DNA of 64,000 nucleotides, from assembly GCA_028023455.1 (NCBI GenBank), contig JAQFVV010012476.1, forward strand, positions 5,161,094-5,225,093, written 5' to 3'. The stretch comes from Epiperipatus broadwayi. Taxonomy: Eukaryota; Onychophora; Udeonychophora; Euonychophora; Peripatidae. How positions within the stretch are numbered: the stretch's first letter is position 1; every line of letters starts with the position of its first letter. The position numbers and the translations under genes were made by a program. Shown in pieces: positions 35,035 to 46,707 of this stretch. A model generated the notes under the pieces. It made no database searches and had not been told where the DNA came from. It saw only the letters and a program-made list of their open reading frames with translations.

Positions 35035-35500
35035 TTCACTGTACCACAGCATTTACAAAGTTAAAGGAGTATTTTATCATAGATATATAAAATAAATTGG
35101 TTAATACTGCATAATAAGTTAAATGCAAATATTGATGTAACCAAATCTCCACCCACTGCCAATTACCAAGCACCATTTTCTTTATTAAATTAAAGATACA
35201 CACAAACTGCTTGTTATGAATATACTAAATACCAATGCTTGTACAATTGGAAAGTTTGTCCACCATTATAACCAAAGGTGAATTTCAAACCAGACTCAAA
35301 TATAAGCAAAGTCTTTTTCAATACAACTAAGCATCTATCATTACATGGCAGAGATACTTTCTTTTTATTTTAAAACCATTTGTGAAGAGTCATATGAAAT
35401 TAATTAGTCAGTACAGCATAGCAACTTGAATGTAAATATTGAAATTATCAAATCTCTACCCACAGCTTCAAAACACCAGCCTTTTTATTATAGTAACAAA
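35035..35500 (+). repeat. diverged tandem duplication, period about 310 bp
   Basis: 'ggttaatactgcataataag' and 'accaaatctccacccactgc' in unit 1 recur as 'agtcagtacagcatagcaac' and 'tcaaatctctacccacagc' in unit 2. A reversed fragment 'cagtgggtgtagatttggca' at about 37137 shows the sequence is dispersed. Confidence 0.5.
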
Positions 35501-36179
35501 TGAATTTAATTTTTGTACTAAAACAAACACAAAATATTTGGGTTAGAGATACTATTGGTGTAACTTCAGCTTTCCTTCATTCTTCCGTGGCTATGAGTTG
35601 CACTATTTTTTCCAGTGTCACAATCATTTAATGGTAGAAATAGAAATTAAAATATATATTGATTAATTAGTTCAAAAAACATCTGCAAGATGTCAGTACT
35701 CTCCAAGGAAAGCAGAAAGGGTACAAATAATTAAGTTATGGAAGAATAAATAAATGAGATGGAGCAGATTATGGAAAAGCCTAGGGTGGGGAATTCAAGG
35801 GAAAAGTAAAGTGGCTAACAGGTTTCTTTGGGTATAGTTTCTGAGAAATTCCTGACTCCTTTTAAGGAGAAGTCACAGTACATCATATCACATCACATTA
35901 CAATCAAGCTGACAATACTGCTAATTGGTAGAGTTTTTATTTCAAGTTTCAAGAACATGTGTGAGAGTACTTGGAATCATTTTTTCATTGTCTTAAGAAG
36001 TGGATAAAAAAAATTGTATATTTTATTTTTACAAAATATTTTTATATTAATTGTTTAAAAAGAAATATTTTCGTAGTTACACTTCGATTTTAGTTGAATA
36101 TATTTTATTTTTAAAAATATAAATTAAGAAATTCGTAGTAACAGTGAAAATAAAACTTCACATAACTATCATTTCCTAT
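35501..36179. other. AT-rich sequence, no gene seen
   Basis: No feature recognised. Confidence 0.4.
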
Positions 36180-36540
36180 AATTACACAAAACTCTCCATA
36201 TAGTACTGCCACTCAATACAAGCTTCATTTGAAAACACTGTTGTATTTTCATCTGGACCTCATAATTTTATAGTTAAATAAATAGATAAAAGATGGCAGC
36301 TAGAGAGTTGTATTAACTCCTAAGATCTAGGTGATTTTTTTACAGATACAAGGCTTCTCACTGATGAAAGTCACAAGCTAGAAACAAGTCTGGGGATATT
36401 GGGTGAGAAGGCAATAGATAGGGATTTAATGTACAAACCTTTTTCCATCCTTTGATTACTAAGGCTTGAAGTATGTGGTACTACTGTATGGACAGTTGGA
36501 TTCTGTTTAAAAAGGATACTATGCTAGGTAACTCTTTGCT
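36180..36540. repeat. family C hammerhead repeat, inverted then direct
   Basis: A minus-oriented arm (36185-36235: 'aaaactctccatatagtact', 'gccactcaatacaagct') faces a plus-oriented copy (36345-36500) with 'ggggatattgggtgagaagg', 'gatagggatttaatgtacaa' and 'gtggtactactgtatggaca'. The plus copy holds the best family C hammerhead core in the window. Confidence 0.65.
36354..36410 (+). ncRNA. hammerhead ribozyme candidate of family C
   Basis: Stem I 5' CTTCTCA (36354-36360), CTGATGA (36361-36367), weak stem II AGU/GCU with an A-A mismatch at its base, GAAA (36381-36384), C-AA-G stem III, GTC (36388-36390), then TGGGGAT. Core-proximal stem I forms A-U, C-G, U-G, C-G, U-G and U-A pairs. A competing perfect pairing CTTCTCA/TGAGAAG (36404-36410) exists. 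Core bases are all present; the short stem III and weak stem II suggest it would act, if at all, as a dimer. Confidence 0.55.
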
Positions 36541-37522
36541 AAACACTGCAGTAAGGAACATTTGTGACATTATAATAATTATAAATACAATTATAAATTT
36601 TAGTAGAGAATTTCTTAGCTTTATGGTGACTTTTCAATGATTTAATCAAGTTTAAAAATAAAATTCAATCAATAAAGATGTTTTTATTTCTTTTAGTAAC
36701 ATTATGGCAATTATCCAATAAGAAAAAAATTATTGTCATTCTCATTATATATTTATCTATATTGTTTCAAATATATTTTTTTAGAATGTTTTTCATTTAT
36801 GAACTTGTTTCTAACAGATCAAGCCCGATATACTTAATTCTAATATAAAATAAAGGTTTAATACTAAAATCAAATATTAAATGATAAATTGCTATTAAGG
36901 AAAAACAAAGGAAACATCTACCAAATGAAGGGTCAAAATGAGTAGAAATGAGCCCAGCCATGTGAATATGAATATTGATTCTTAACTGCATTGCAACATA
37001 CTTTGTTACCTCTAAATCTGTATTGATGTTCAGCCAATATTATTGATCATTTTTTTAATTTTATAAGATCTGGAGTTCGCATATGTTAAGTCATTTGGGA
37101 TGTATTGTTATTTTAATCAAGTGGCTGGTGTTTTTCAGTGGGTGTAGATTTGGCAACTAACACTTACATAAAGATACAGTTTCTTCAGTGAAATTAGCTG
37201 TATGGGAGTAAGATATAGTTATCTTATTGATGTAATATAATAAAATTAAAACATGTACCAACAGCATTTCTGAAAATATAATGCTGACAACAGATGAGCT
37301 GCTAGATGTGGTATGATTAAATCAACAATCATTAAGAGTAAGTTTATATTTGATTACATATGTGAAATGAATGAAAAATAAAAGAATTCTTTAAAACATA
37401 TTCTAGAATGGTGAATGTTCTTGTTTAAGAGATGCATGATTCCATTTGTGCTATGAAAATTCATCTCGAAGATACTCTAAAAGATGCAGTATGAATTGCG
37501 TTTTATTGGAGAATATTTTCTG
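36541..37522. other. AT-rich sequence, no gene seen
   Basis: A minus-strand frame at 36797-36991 has no recognised domain. Confidence 0.35.
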
Positions 37523-37615
37523 CATGATTTGGTGCAATGGTAACTGGTAACTTTCTGGATCATAAGGACCATATATCATGGCTGTGTCATATCCAACACA
37601 TTAGTCTTCACTAAA
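37523..37615 (+). repeat. tRNA-like repeat family B
   Basis: 'gatttggtgcaatggtaact' and 'ataaggaccatatatcatgg' match the family B A-box region and middle. The tail is lost. Confidence 0.45.
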
Positions 37616-38039
37616 CACCATACACTATAAATGCAATTTTTGCAGTTTTAGGAACATAATTTACACTATTTCAAGAATTGATTTGTTTTGTCGAATATCC
37701 AAATTTTAACAAATGACTTTTTACTTTATAATATAAAGGAAGCATTTAGACTTAGAAAAATTACTGTTACTAATTTTATGGTTTGGAATCACTTTATCAA
37801 AATTCAATTTGTAATTATTGTAGCAAATTTAAAATAACTTTCATTTTGATAGCAACCACAAGACTGGAAATTTTGGACAACACAACCAATGGAGATGCTT
37901 TATGAAGACACTCTTGTAATAAGTTTTTGCAAATTATTATTCAAGTTTATGAATTCTGAAACTTCTGATTATTAAAATTGCATAGAACCACCATAATTAC
38001 TTTTAATCCTTACTTACATGTTTTTACAATTTTTTCATC

Positions 38040-38405
38040 TCTTATTACTCTATTTGGAATAGATATGGCATGTAAAAAATATATCTGAATATAAATTGAT
38101 CTTTTTAAAGCATGAGTAAAAGATTGACTACACTTTTGACCCAACAACATAATTTATTCCGAATATGACAACAGAAAGATAAAGATTGTGGTTTATTTTT
38201 AACAGTCCCCATACAATCAGCAAGAAAGAGAATAGTGTTCAACTATCTAAAAAAATGGAATATTTAAATCAGTAATTTAAATAATTGGTTTGCCATTTAA
38301 ATACCATGACCCATTCTGCACTTTATGGGTACTATGCTTCTGGCTTCAATGGCTGAAAACATGCTCAAACAAGTATAAAGAAATTAACATTGAATAATCT
38401 TATCT
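38040..38405 (+). pseudogene. PLE GIY-YIG endonuclease remnant, copy 3
   Basis: 'SEYKLIFLKHE', then 'DYTFDPTT' and the C-terminal 'WFIFNSPHTISKKENSVQL' followed by SKKMEYLN and a stop match, in order, the ends at 11.5, 14.3 and 58.2 kb. The YIGES segment is lost. Nucleotide similarity continues past the stop to about 38400 ('gccaacatttaaaaat'). Confidence 0.75.
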
Positions 38406-38924
38406 TAAGCCAACATTTAAAAATGACATTATACATCTATTATGTGTTTTTAATACATTTAATTTTGATGAAAGGATTATAAAAGATACCATACTTTTTA
38501 CACTGAACTATATTATTAAAAATAAAATTATTTTATTTATTGGAATTTAATTCTATCTTTTCTTCTTAAAAATAGCCTTATTATGATAGTTAAAGAGATA
38601 GCTCACTCCATACACTTATTTGGAAATAATGTATTGTGGGGGGAATAGCATATTTACTCATGAAAGTATGTATTTAAAATGAGGTGGGTAAAAAATAAGA
38701 TAAATAGAAAACAAAATAAATGACAGAACATCTAGAAACATAAAAATAAATAAATTTATGAAACAAGATGAAGTTTATTGGCAAATATGACTAAAGATAG
38801 AATACATTGGAGAATTATATTAGTAAAAGTAATAGCCTATTGGAAAAAAAGTGTATTGCAGAAGAGATTCTAAAACATTATTCAAAATATTAAGAGAGAT
38901 GAGTCGCAATGCTATGTATACAGA
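38406..38924. other. AT-rich sequence, no gene seen
   Basis: No feature recognised. Confidence 0.4.
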
Positions 38925-38945
38925 TGTTTTGAGGTTGTTTTTTTT

Positions 38946-39040
38946 CATGTGTGATAGCATCGGCCAGGAAGTGAACCTGCTCACCCAGGACAACTGCTTG
39001 CAAGGCAGTTGTGCTGACCTCTCGACCACCAACGTTTGCC
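38946..39040 (-). repeat. tRNA-derived SINE, first of a pair
   Basis: The minus strand reads 'gttggtggtcgagaggtca', an anticodon-arm-like 'ctgccttgcaagcag', 'ggttcacttcctggccgatg' and 'ctatcacacatg' plus poly-A. It is flanked by copies of 'tgttttgaggtt' (38925-38936) and its variant at 39041-39052. Confidence 0.85.
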
Positions 39041-39058
39041 TGTTTTGTGGATTTTTTT

Positions 39059-39155
39059 TTCATGTGTCATAGCATCGGCCGGGAAGCGAACCCACTAACC
39101 TGGGACGATTGCTTGTAAGGCAGCTGTGCTGACCTCTCGACCACCAACGCCTGAT
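39059..39155 (-). repeat. tRNA-derived SINE, second of a pair
   Basis: Same family and orientation, better preserved (B-box GGTTCGCTTCCCGG). Right flank 'tgttttgaggtt' at 39156-39167 repeats the site at 38925 exactly, so the pair arose by two insertions into one target. Confidence 0.85.
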
Positions 39156-39167
39156 TGTTTTGAGGTT

Positions 39168-40318
39168 TTGTAATTTGATTTCTATAGTCATAACAAAATT
39201 CATCTTTAAATTTTGCTAGTTTTATTTACACTAGCTTTGTTGAATTCACATTAGCTTTGTTGAAATTACGCCATACTTTCCTGCAAATGTTTATTTATAA
39301 TGATGATGATGATGATTTTATTCAGTTGTTTATATTCCATAATTCAATTTAACCGAAAATTTTTAATTATTTTCAATTTTGCATTAACAGACAACCGCAA
39401 TATATTAAAGTTATTTATAATTTAATGGCAAATAAGTCTACACCTGCTGCAGCCAGCTAATTATTAATGATAAATTTGGAAACGATATTAACCCTATTCT
39501 CAGTGGAACGTGTTCCAAATAACTTCAACGCTAACGATATCATGCCTTCTTGTACGAGCAGTGGCCTGTTCCAATAAATCATTTAATATTAGGAGGCACT
39601 TTTCAGATTAATGGTCACTTTTAGGTAAGTATAATTTCGGTCTAATTATTTTCTGTTGTTTAATTAATAAATAACGTTAACGACGGTGTGCGAGCACGTG
39701 TGGATATACTATAGCCGGATGTCGCATGCTTTATAGTTTTTAAAAGTATTTTAGACTGCAGCTTTTAACGTTCCATTCTTTACTTGCTTTTTAATAGTGT
39801 AATTAATTAATAAGTTAGGAGAGTATTTTAAAAGTAATCAACACAGTATTCTAAATTCTTAATTTGTTTAAAAACAACATATATATATATTTAATAATTT
39901 ATTTAAATTGTTCTTTTTTTTTTGTATAGATAGGTCTAATAATAGAATATATTTAAAAGAGAAAGTATAAAATTTTCAAAAGATTAATCTGCCAAATATC
40001 AGCTAGCCTGCTACACCCAGAACCTAAAGTTCAAATCTATGAATTAAAAGCTTATACTGTTATATTCAGAACTTAAAATTCAAATCTGCGATAAAAGAAT
40101 TCATCGTTCTACACAGTGGTACCACGATATCAGCTACATTAAGTATAAAGCACCCTTTTTGTTAATAATATTGATTACAACAGAATACATATAGTTTACT
40201 GAACTGTAAGTGTATTGTATTTATCATGATGCGCATATATAAAACAGAGAGATTTTTTATGTATATAATATGTACATACAAATTAAGATTATAGTATAAA
40301 TAAAGTTTAAATAATAAT
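39168..40318. other. partly unique sequence, no gene supported
   Basis: 39480-39760 is less AT-rich, with a 12-bp perfect palindrome ggaacgtgttcc (39505-39516) and a donor-like 'ttttaggtaagtata' near 39620. No reading frame of note. Confidence 0.3.
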
Positions 40319-40600
40319 AAATATAGGGGATTTGAACTCAGACTTTCAAGCACCTTTCTACTATCCACACCATCTCATAACACTGATACACATGATCACA
40401 TACATGTAGAAAAGATCAATAATCCCCAATATATGTATTTTGTGCTGAATCAGCACTCATCAGTTGGTCCATGCTGATGCCAATATTGTTGTCATGCCCA
40501 TGTTGACCTGAAGTCACTCTGATCCCTTATGTACATGACTGTATCCATTTAAATACATAGAAGAGGGATGGACAAGATGCAGGCTTAATGTATAATATTT
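40319..40600 (-). repeat. family A repeat with damaged hammerhead
   Basis: On the minus strand the family tail 'gtgttatgagatggtgtgga', 'ttgaaagtctgagttcaaat' and 'cccct' is present. The part upstream of the ribozyme is deleted, joining directly to the 'ggtcaacatgggcatgacaa' region. The core has CTGATGA and a perfect 6-bp stem II (GTGCTG-ATT-CAGCAC; 40441-40455) but AAAA in place of GAAA, so it should be inactive. Confidence 0.75.
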
Positions 40601-40725
40601 GAAATACAGTAGTAGTAATAGTAATTATTAAAATTAAATTGAGAAAACATCTTTACAGATATGTTTACTGTATATCTGGCCATTCATTTACATTCACTTT
40701 AAAATAAATAATAATTTAGGGATTT
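40601..40725. other. AT-rich sequence
   Basis: No feature recognised. Confidence 0.35.
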
Positions 40726-41086
40726 ATAATGGAAGGAAATTCTTCACACATGTGTTATTATACTGATATTAAATTGAGGTGTACTTCTCTATTAATCCAT
40801 ATTTTAAAAGTATAAGTGGTCCATTTATACCTAGAGCCTATTCTTAAATAAATCAATCTTTATTGATCGTGCTTAAATCAGGGCTTGAATTTATCAATTG
40901 AAATTTCAGGCTCATAATAAGATCAAGCCCTAATGTAAGCATGATCAATAAGGGTTGGATTATTTAAGAATAGGTTCTAAGTGTAAGTGGATCATTTACT
41001 TTTAAAATATTTATGGACAGAATAGTGCATGTTGATTTAATATCAATTTAATAGTGCACATGTGAAGAGTAATTTCATTCCACAAA
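40726..41086. repeat. 360-bp foldback (imperfect palindrome)
   Basis: Two arms of about 155 bp, separated by about 45 bp. Left arm words such as 'cctattcttaaataaatcaa' and 'cttaaatcagggcttga' reappear as complements near 40960 and 40923. The outer ends are 'ggaaggaaattcttcacaca' and 'gtgaagagtaatttcattcc'. No ORF and no hammerhead core. Likely a foldback MITE or an inverted-repeat retroposon. No target-site duplication was settled. Confidence 0.75.
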
Positions 41087-42054
41087 AATCATTTTAAAAT
41101 GTAAAAACTTTACTATAGTGCATCTTTATTTTTTCACACAAACTGAATAGCAAGTATCTGTATTTTTACCTACTGGGCAGACTCTCAAAATCATAATCCC
41201 ATCTTCTTGTGAGATCTTTACACCCCAAGAGAAATCTACTTTCAATTCCATTTTTTATATAATGAAAAGCTCCCATAATTTCACACTACACTTTTTATTT
41301 ACTCTTTTGTTACTATAGGGATGATAATAGAACTTTTGCTTAAATCTTAAATATCTTAACTTATGTATTATTACAAATAGGTAAATATATTTGGAAAAGT
41401 CCAAATTAAGTTTAAATTTTTCTAAAAATATTTAACAGGTCAAGTAAATGATGGAAATAATCCAACACATAACAACAAATATATCTCATGCTTAGCATTT
41501 TATACATATGGTTAAGGTATGATTCATTATATCAACAATTCTACATAAGTAATTTTTAGATGGCTAAATTGTTGGGGTGCATTTTCTCTTTTGAGAGAGA
41601 AATATTAAAGTCAGTCAATAATTATTTTATATAAATTCATGGTTAATATAATTGGTAAGAAAATATCACAAATCATGATATAATCTTGCATCACATGAAA
41701 ATTGACATGATTTAAAGATGCTATTAACTATACTATATATATGTTATACTGAAGATTTTCACACTTATATGCTCAGAATAAAATATTTTTGGGTGATACT
41801 GTGTATTAAGTTTTGGGCATAGATAACCAACATTTCAATAATATTGCATTCATTATTGTCAAGGCTAAGACTGAAATGAAGAACTGTTTCATCTCATATA
41901 ATAAACAAATATCTATATAAGCAAAAAAACTCTGAAATAAACTTTATAATATTTAAAACACAAATATATAAAAAGAAATAATACGTAAAATTCAAATATA
42001 ACATAAACATGTATGTTGAATTAAATATTTTCATGGATTGTTATTATAATAAAG
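41087..42054. other. AT-rich sequence, no gene seen
   Basis: No feature recognised. Confidence 0.4.
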
Positions 42055-42985
42055 AATAGAAATAAGGAGATTATATTCATATAAACAGAGATAACTTTTG
42101 CCTTTTGACTTTTCCAGGAAACTATCAATTACTGCAAATTGATAAGCCTCCTAAGGCTAAACAAGTTTTTCCCATTAACTTATAGTAATATTTACTAAGG
42201 TTTTAACCTCAAGAATATGCATGTAAAAATGTGATATTAGGGACCTCTACAGGTCTTAACCACAAGCTTACACCTTGGAAGAAAAGATGGGAACCCCTCT
42301 TTACTTCAACCTACTTTCTATTTAAATAGGTGAAGCTGAAGCGATTAGATATAAGAGCATGAAGCTATTCAATACTTCACTGATTAAGTCCACGTTTCTT
42401 ATTACACGTTAACACTCGCGAAATCTTTCGATTTACAATGAGTCCATGGAAAAATCTTATGGTTAGAAATCTATTACGATAATTTAAAATTGTAATTATA
42501 AATTTATTTAAATGCACATTGATTATGTAAGTAATATTTATTAAGGCTTTAACCTCAAGAATATGTGTGTAAAAATGTGATATATAAATCTCATTTGTTG
42601 GTTTTTTTGTAATTGAAGTTTGTTAAATGGATTTAAAATGAGAAATCTATTTTTATAGGTGTGAGAATCTAAAAGAATAACACGTTCCTTGACATTCTAT
42701 AAATAATAGTTTTTATTTCTTCAGAAAATTGTATATGTTAAATTAAATATTTTCATGTATTGTTATCACAATAAACAATAAAAATATAGAGACTATATTT
42801 ATTTAAGCAGAGATAACTTTTGTCTTTTGATGCTGCCAGAAAAATATCAATTACTGCTAACTGACAATACTCCAGAAGCTAAATATGTTTTTTTCTATTA
42901 ATCTATAATATCTCTTATAAAAACTTAAACATAGCTCAATGTAAACAAAAGGAGTAAATCACCATCTCTCCTTTATTTAATTTAA
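42055..42985 (+). repeat. family E repeat, two diverged copies
   Basis: Copy 1 (42055-42480) and copy 2 (42535-42985, its first block duplicating 42186-42238 'taacctcaagaatatg') share 'cagagataacttttg', 'caggaaactatcaattactg' and 'taaacaagtttttc'-like blocks. More copies are at 48965-49200 and 49300-49500, and a related piece lies at 60170-60545 with 'cttcactg.ttaagtccac'. Class unknown; non-coding. Confidence 0.55.
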
Positions 42986-43224
42986 TGTTTACATATTAAA
43001 TCTTATTTATTATAATCAAGGTGTTATAAAAGAGATTCTGTATCCAGCCTTATACAATTAATTATTACTTTATAACTATTAGGGGTCATATTTCATTTGG
43101 CTGATATATTAATTTTGCATTGAAATACCAACAGTGTTGACAAAGGTATGCAAAGCTCCAAAAATAAGTAATTCATTTTATTCTTGAACCTTTATTTAAC
43201 ACTTAGTGCTTTTAATTCATAGTC

Positions 43225-43238
43225 TAATGAACTTCCTT

Positions 43239-43270
<32 letters not shown>
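43225..43270. repeat. (CA)n/(TA)n microsatellite
   Basis: A short run of CA followed by TA dinucleotides. Confidence 0.85.
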
Positions 43271-43283
43271 AATTATAAATAAA

Positions 43284-43390
43284 TCAAGACATATGTCACA
43301 TGACCTAATTTAACAAGCTTGTCTTATAAATGTTATGTAATGAGCTTTCAAAAACTGGTCTGAGGTTGGGGATATTCTGAAAAGCTTGTT
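43284..43390. repeat. relic of the 370-bp retrozyme family
   Basis: The left part 'catgacctaatttaacaagc' and 'cttataaatgttatgtaatg' matches the inverted arm of the 56.4-kb array. The right part 'actggtctgaggttggggat' matches the direct monomer just 3' of its ribozyme cleavage site. It is a collapsed head-to-head relic lacking CTGATGA. Confidence 0.5.
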
Positions 43391-44039
43391 AAAAATTATT
43401 TGCAAGCTCTTTATATAATATATATCATATGTAAATACATCAACATAGGTAATATTTAAATAAACAAAAACAATATTAGCAATCTGTTGCCAAGTCCTTA
43501 TTGAGACAATAAGGATTTCTCTTTATTATCTGAGTGTTGCTTTGATAATACATTGTTCATATTCTATTGTATTATTTAAGTATTGACGTGATGAAGTGAC
43601 TTATATACATATTGAAATTTCTTGGTTCTTATCACTGCAACCCTTTATCTCAACTTCACTATATCACCATAGTCTACCAGAAGAGTAGGTCCACCACCTT
43701 CTCTCACTATATGCTCATTTTACAATCAACTTTCATCCTTCAAGTGAGCTAAAAGATATCAGCATTTGCATCTCTATGCTCATTACAACCACTTCACTGC
43801 ATCAGTCTCGCACAAGTGATGTTTGGGTTTCTATTCACATTTAACACTTTATGAAAAGATTAGCAATCATTACATTATATATTTATATATTGGTGTTCTG
43901 TAGTTAAAGAAAATCAAACAATTCCTGTTAAGCAACTATTCAGTTGACAAAATTTATTCTGATAGTAATTATTTAGAGATAAAATACTATTAAGAAAATA
44001 ACCAGCTGAAGACATTTATTTTCTCTAGTAGTAATCAAG
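43391..44039. other. AT-rich sequence, no gene seen
   Basis: No feature recognised. Confidence 0.4.
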
Positions 44040-45065
44040 AAAATAATCAAACAGCTCATTGGGAGATTACTTGAAGTCACAGAGCTGAGCTCCAGAGTAT
44101 GATACTCAGCAATTCATAAAAAGTTAGAGCACTGAAAGTTACAGAGCTGGCTGTGATCCATGGACCTTAAGCCCCAGAATCTGTTATTTTCCCACTGGAT
44201 CAAACCATGCAAAATAAAGAGATAATTAAACTGCAGAAGTTAGATCACTGGAAGTGACCAGACTGGGCTGCAATCCATGGACCTTGAGCTTCAAGGTTTG
44301 CTATTCAGGAATTCATGAGAATTTAGAGCACTAGAAATACCAGAACTGGGCTGTGATCTATGGATCTTCAGCTACAAAATCTGTTGCTCGGGAATTCATA
44401 AATAAGTGGTAGAGCTGGATTGTGATCCATAGACCTTGAGTTCCAGGGTCTGCTACTATCCCAGTGGAACAAACCATGCAAGGTAAATAAATAATCAAAT
44501 GTCTTTTGCTTGAGAATTCATAAGAAGTTAGAGCACTGGGAGTGACAGAAATGGGTTATAAACCATGGTTATACCAAATGATGCAAAGCAAATAAATAAT
44601 CAAGTTCAAAAGACCTTCAAGCAAGGAAAAATGCCAGAACTGAAATTGATTTGAGGACTTTATGCTCCAGAATATGATATTCTACCACTCTGCTAAATCG
44701 TATAGGGTATCAATTTTGTTTACAGATACCTTATACATAACTCTGAAATCTAATGTTTATCATTTAATAATAAAATAAGTGCTCCATTTAAGAAAACTAA
44801 ACTATTTGCTGCATGGGGATATATAAAAAGTTGCAACATTAAAAGTGGCAATAGGTGGGATCAGAATTCAGGATGTTTTAGAGTCAACCACTTTATCATA
44901 TCATCACTTTATTCGTAAAATGAACCATACAGAGCAAAAAACAATTAAACAGTTTATTTCTCAGTGGTTCCTAAGAAGATTAAATACCAATAGTAACAGA
45001 ACTGGAGACAAGAACTATGAACTCCAGAATCTATACACTCCCACTACACTAAAACATAAAGACAA
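44040..45065 (-). repeat. array of family B tRNA-like units
   Basis: At least six minus-oriented units or part-units, irregularly truncated. Recurrent words: 'ccatggaccttgagcttcaa', 'gaattcataagaagttagag', 'cactg.aagtgacagagctgg', 'cccactggatcaaaccatgc'. Spacings are about 75-130 bp between 44150 and 44440, then longer. The open frame at 44845-45093 is a shadow of the last units. Confidence 0.7.
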
Positions 45066-45874
45066 GGCTATATTGTATATAATGGAAAAATAAATTACTT
45101 TTTGCCTACTATAAACCAAAGACATTTCTAGTGTCCCTTCATATCAGAAATACAAAGAAGCCCGCATACCTTTTCGCTTCGCAAACGTTTATTATTATCG
45201 ACTGTAAGCATATTCTCGTATGTATAAGTTCTCGTGTTTAATAAAGTTAATTTGAATTTAATGTTAGTTGAATAGTAACTTCTATTTTAAAGAGTCTTTC
45301 TAATGTAAACAAAAAGCAATCTGCTTTCGAGGCTGTAACTGCATTAGTCGGCAGATACTTTGACCACTACAGAACAGAGAGGGTTTGAGAGTATCACTTA
45401 ACTGGCTTCAATATTTCATTAGTTTTTCCCAAGCACAACAAGTTTTCTTTACTTTTACGGAAACGCAGTTGACTAATAACTTCTTTAAAAATCTATTTTA
45501 GTGTTATACAAAATGACAGCGTCTAAACTGATCTGTCAAAAATTACATAACTGTGTGCAAGTGCTTTATAACTATATTTTAAATATTATAAATTAGTCAT
45601 AATGATTTTCCATCAATATAGAAATGAAATTCTTTCCCAACCGTACATCTGGCCTTTGTAGATTAAAGCAGATAAATAAAATATCAGACATACTATACAT
45701 AAAAGCTATGTATGTTGATATTCTGTCGTCTATGTCCGCAAATTCTCTATTGTGTGCTATATGTCTATGTATGTTCATACTCTCTCGTAGAACCTTATAT
45801 ATATATGTATGTGTGTATGTGCATGTAAGTAATGTTCAGTGTTATTTTTTAAAAGAAAATAAAGAATGATAATG
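45066..45874. other. mostly unique sequence, no gene supported
   Basis: 45150-45560 is somewhat less AT-rich. The overlapping open frames at 45593-45869 on both strands show no recognisable domain. Confidence 0.3.
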
Positions 45875-46395
45875 CTAAAATAGAAGAACTTTACAATTAT
45901 AAATATCTCAGGCAGATTATTAATACAGATGGTAATGTAAAGATGAAATTATCATAGACTAAAACTTGGATGGATTGCTCTTGGTAGGAATAATTTAATA
46001 CTAAAAGGAAGTATGCCTCTATGCTTTAAAAAGGAAGATTCTTGATAGATTTGTTTTACCGGTTCTTACTTATAGATCTGAGACTTGAATACCCAACAGA
46101 AGGGCCATATATATACTTTAGATGACTCAACAAAGTACATAGAGATATAAGTTAGGAATTATAAGAAGGGATCAAAAATAAAATACATGGGTCAGAGAAC
46201 AAACAAGAATCATTGACATCATTGAAAAAAATTAAAGACTAAGTTGAAATCTTTTATACCAAGAATCTTTAAAATACCTAGGAGGAGACCACATGTGAGA
46301 TGGGTGGATGAAATGCAAAAATTTGCTGATGTTATGAAGAAAAGAGAGACTAGAGACAGTCAAAGTGGATTAAACTTGAAGAGACCTTCATCTAC
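45875..46395 (+). pseudogene. non-LTR retrotransposon C-terminal remnant
   Basis: The longest LINE tail here. One frame gives 'MPLCFKKKILDRFVLPVLTY', then RSET and a stop, 'RRAIYILQMTQQSTQRYKLG', 'NTWVREQTRIIDIIEKI', and, after a shift, a 'RRPHVRWVDEM'-like block. Order and spacing match the last 170 or so residues of non-LTR retrotransposon ORFs. Stops are present. It is followed directly by an inverted copy. Confidence 0.7.
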
Positions 46396-46399
46396 TGCA

Positions 46400-46640
46400 T
46401 GATAAAGGTCTTTCCAAGTTTAATCCACTTTCTCCACTCTCTAATCTCTCTTCTTCTCATAACATCAACAATTTTTGTATTGCATCCACCTATCTCACAT
46501 GTGATTTCTTTCTAGGTTTTTTACAGATTTTTTTAGCTAAAAATATATCCAGAAAATATCTCTACAAATATGTCCAGTCTAGCCCCACTTTAGTCTCTTA
46601 ATTTTTCTATGAAGACAGAGATACTTGTTTGTCTTTAAGT
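46400..46640 (-). pseudogene. non-LTR retrotransposon tail, inverted neighbour
   Basis: The minus strand repeats the end of the 45.9-kb remnant ('gtggattaaacttggaaaga', 'tgatgttatgagaagaagag', 'agaaatcacatgtgagatag'). The two form a tail-to-tail inverted repeat centred near 46398. Confidence 0.65.
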
Positions 46641-46707
46641 TAGTGGTCCCAAATTATTTAAAAATAACTAGACAACAGAGCATTAATAAAAAAAAAAAAT
46701 AAAGTGG

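Noticed and set aside
39505-39516. Perfect palindrome ggaacgtgttcc as a hormone-response element
   Set aside because: A single 12-bp palindrome in 64 kb is not enough evidence. No supporting sites are nearby.
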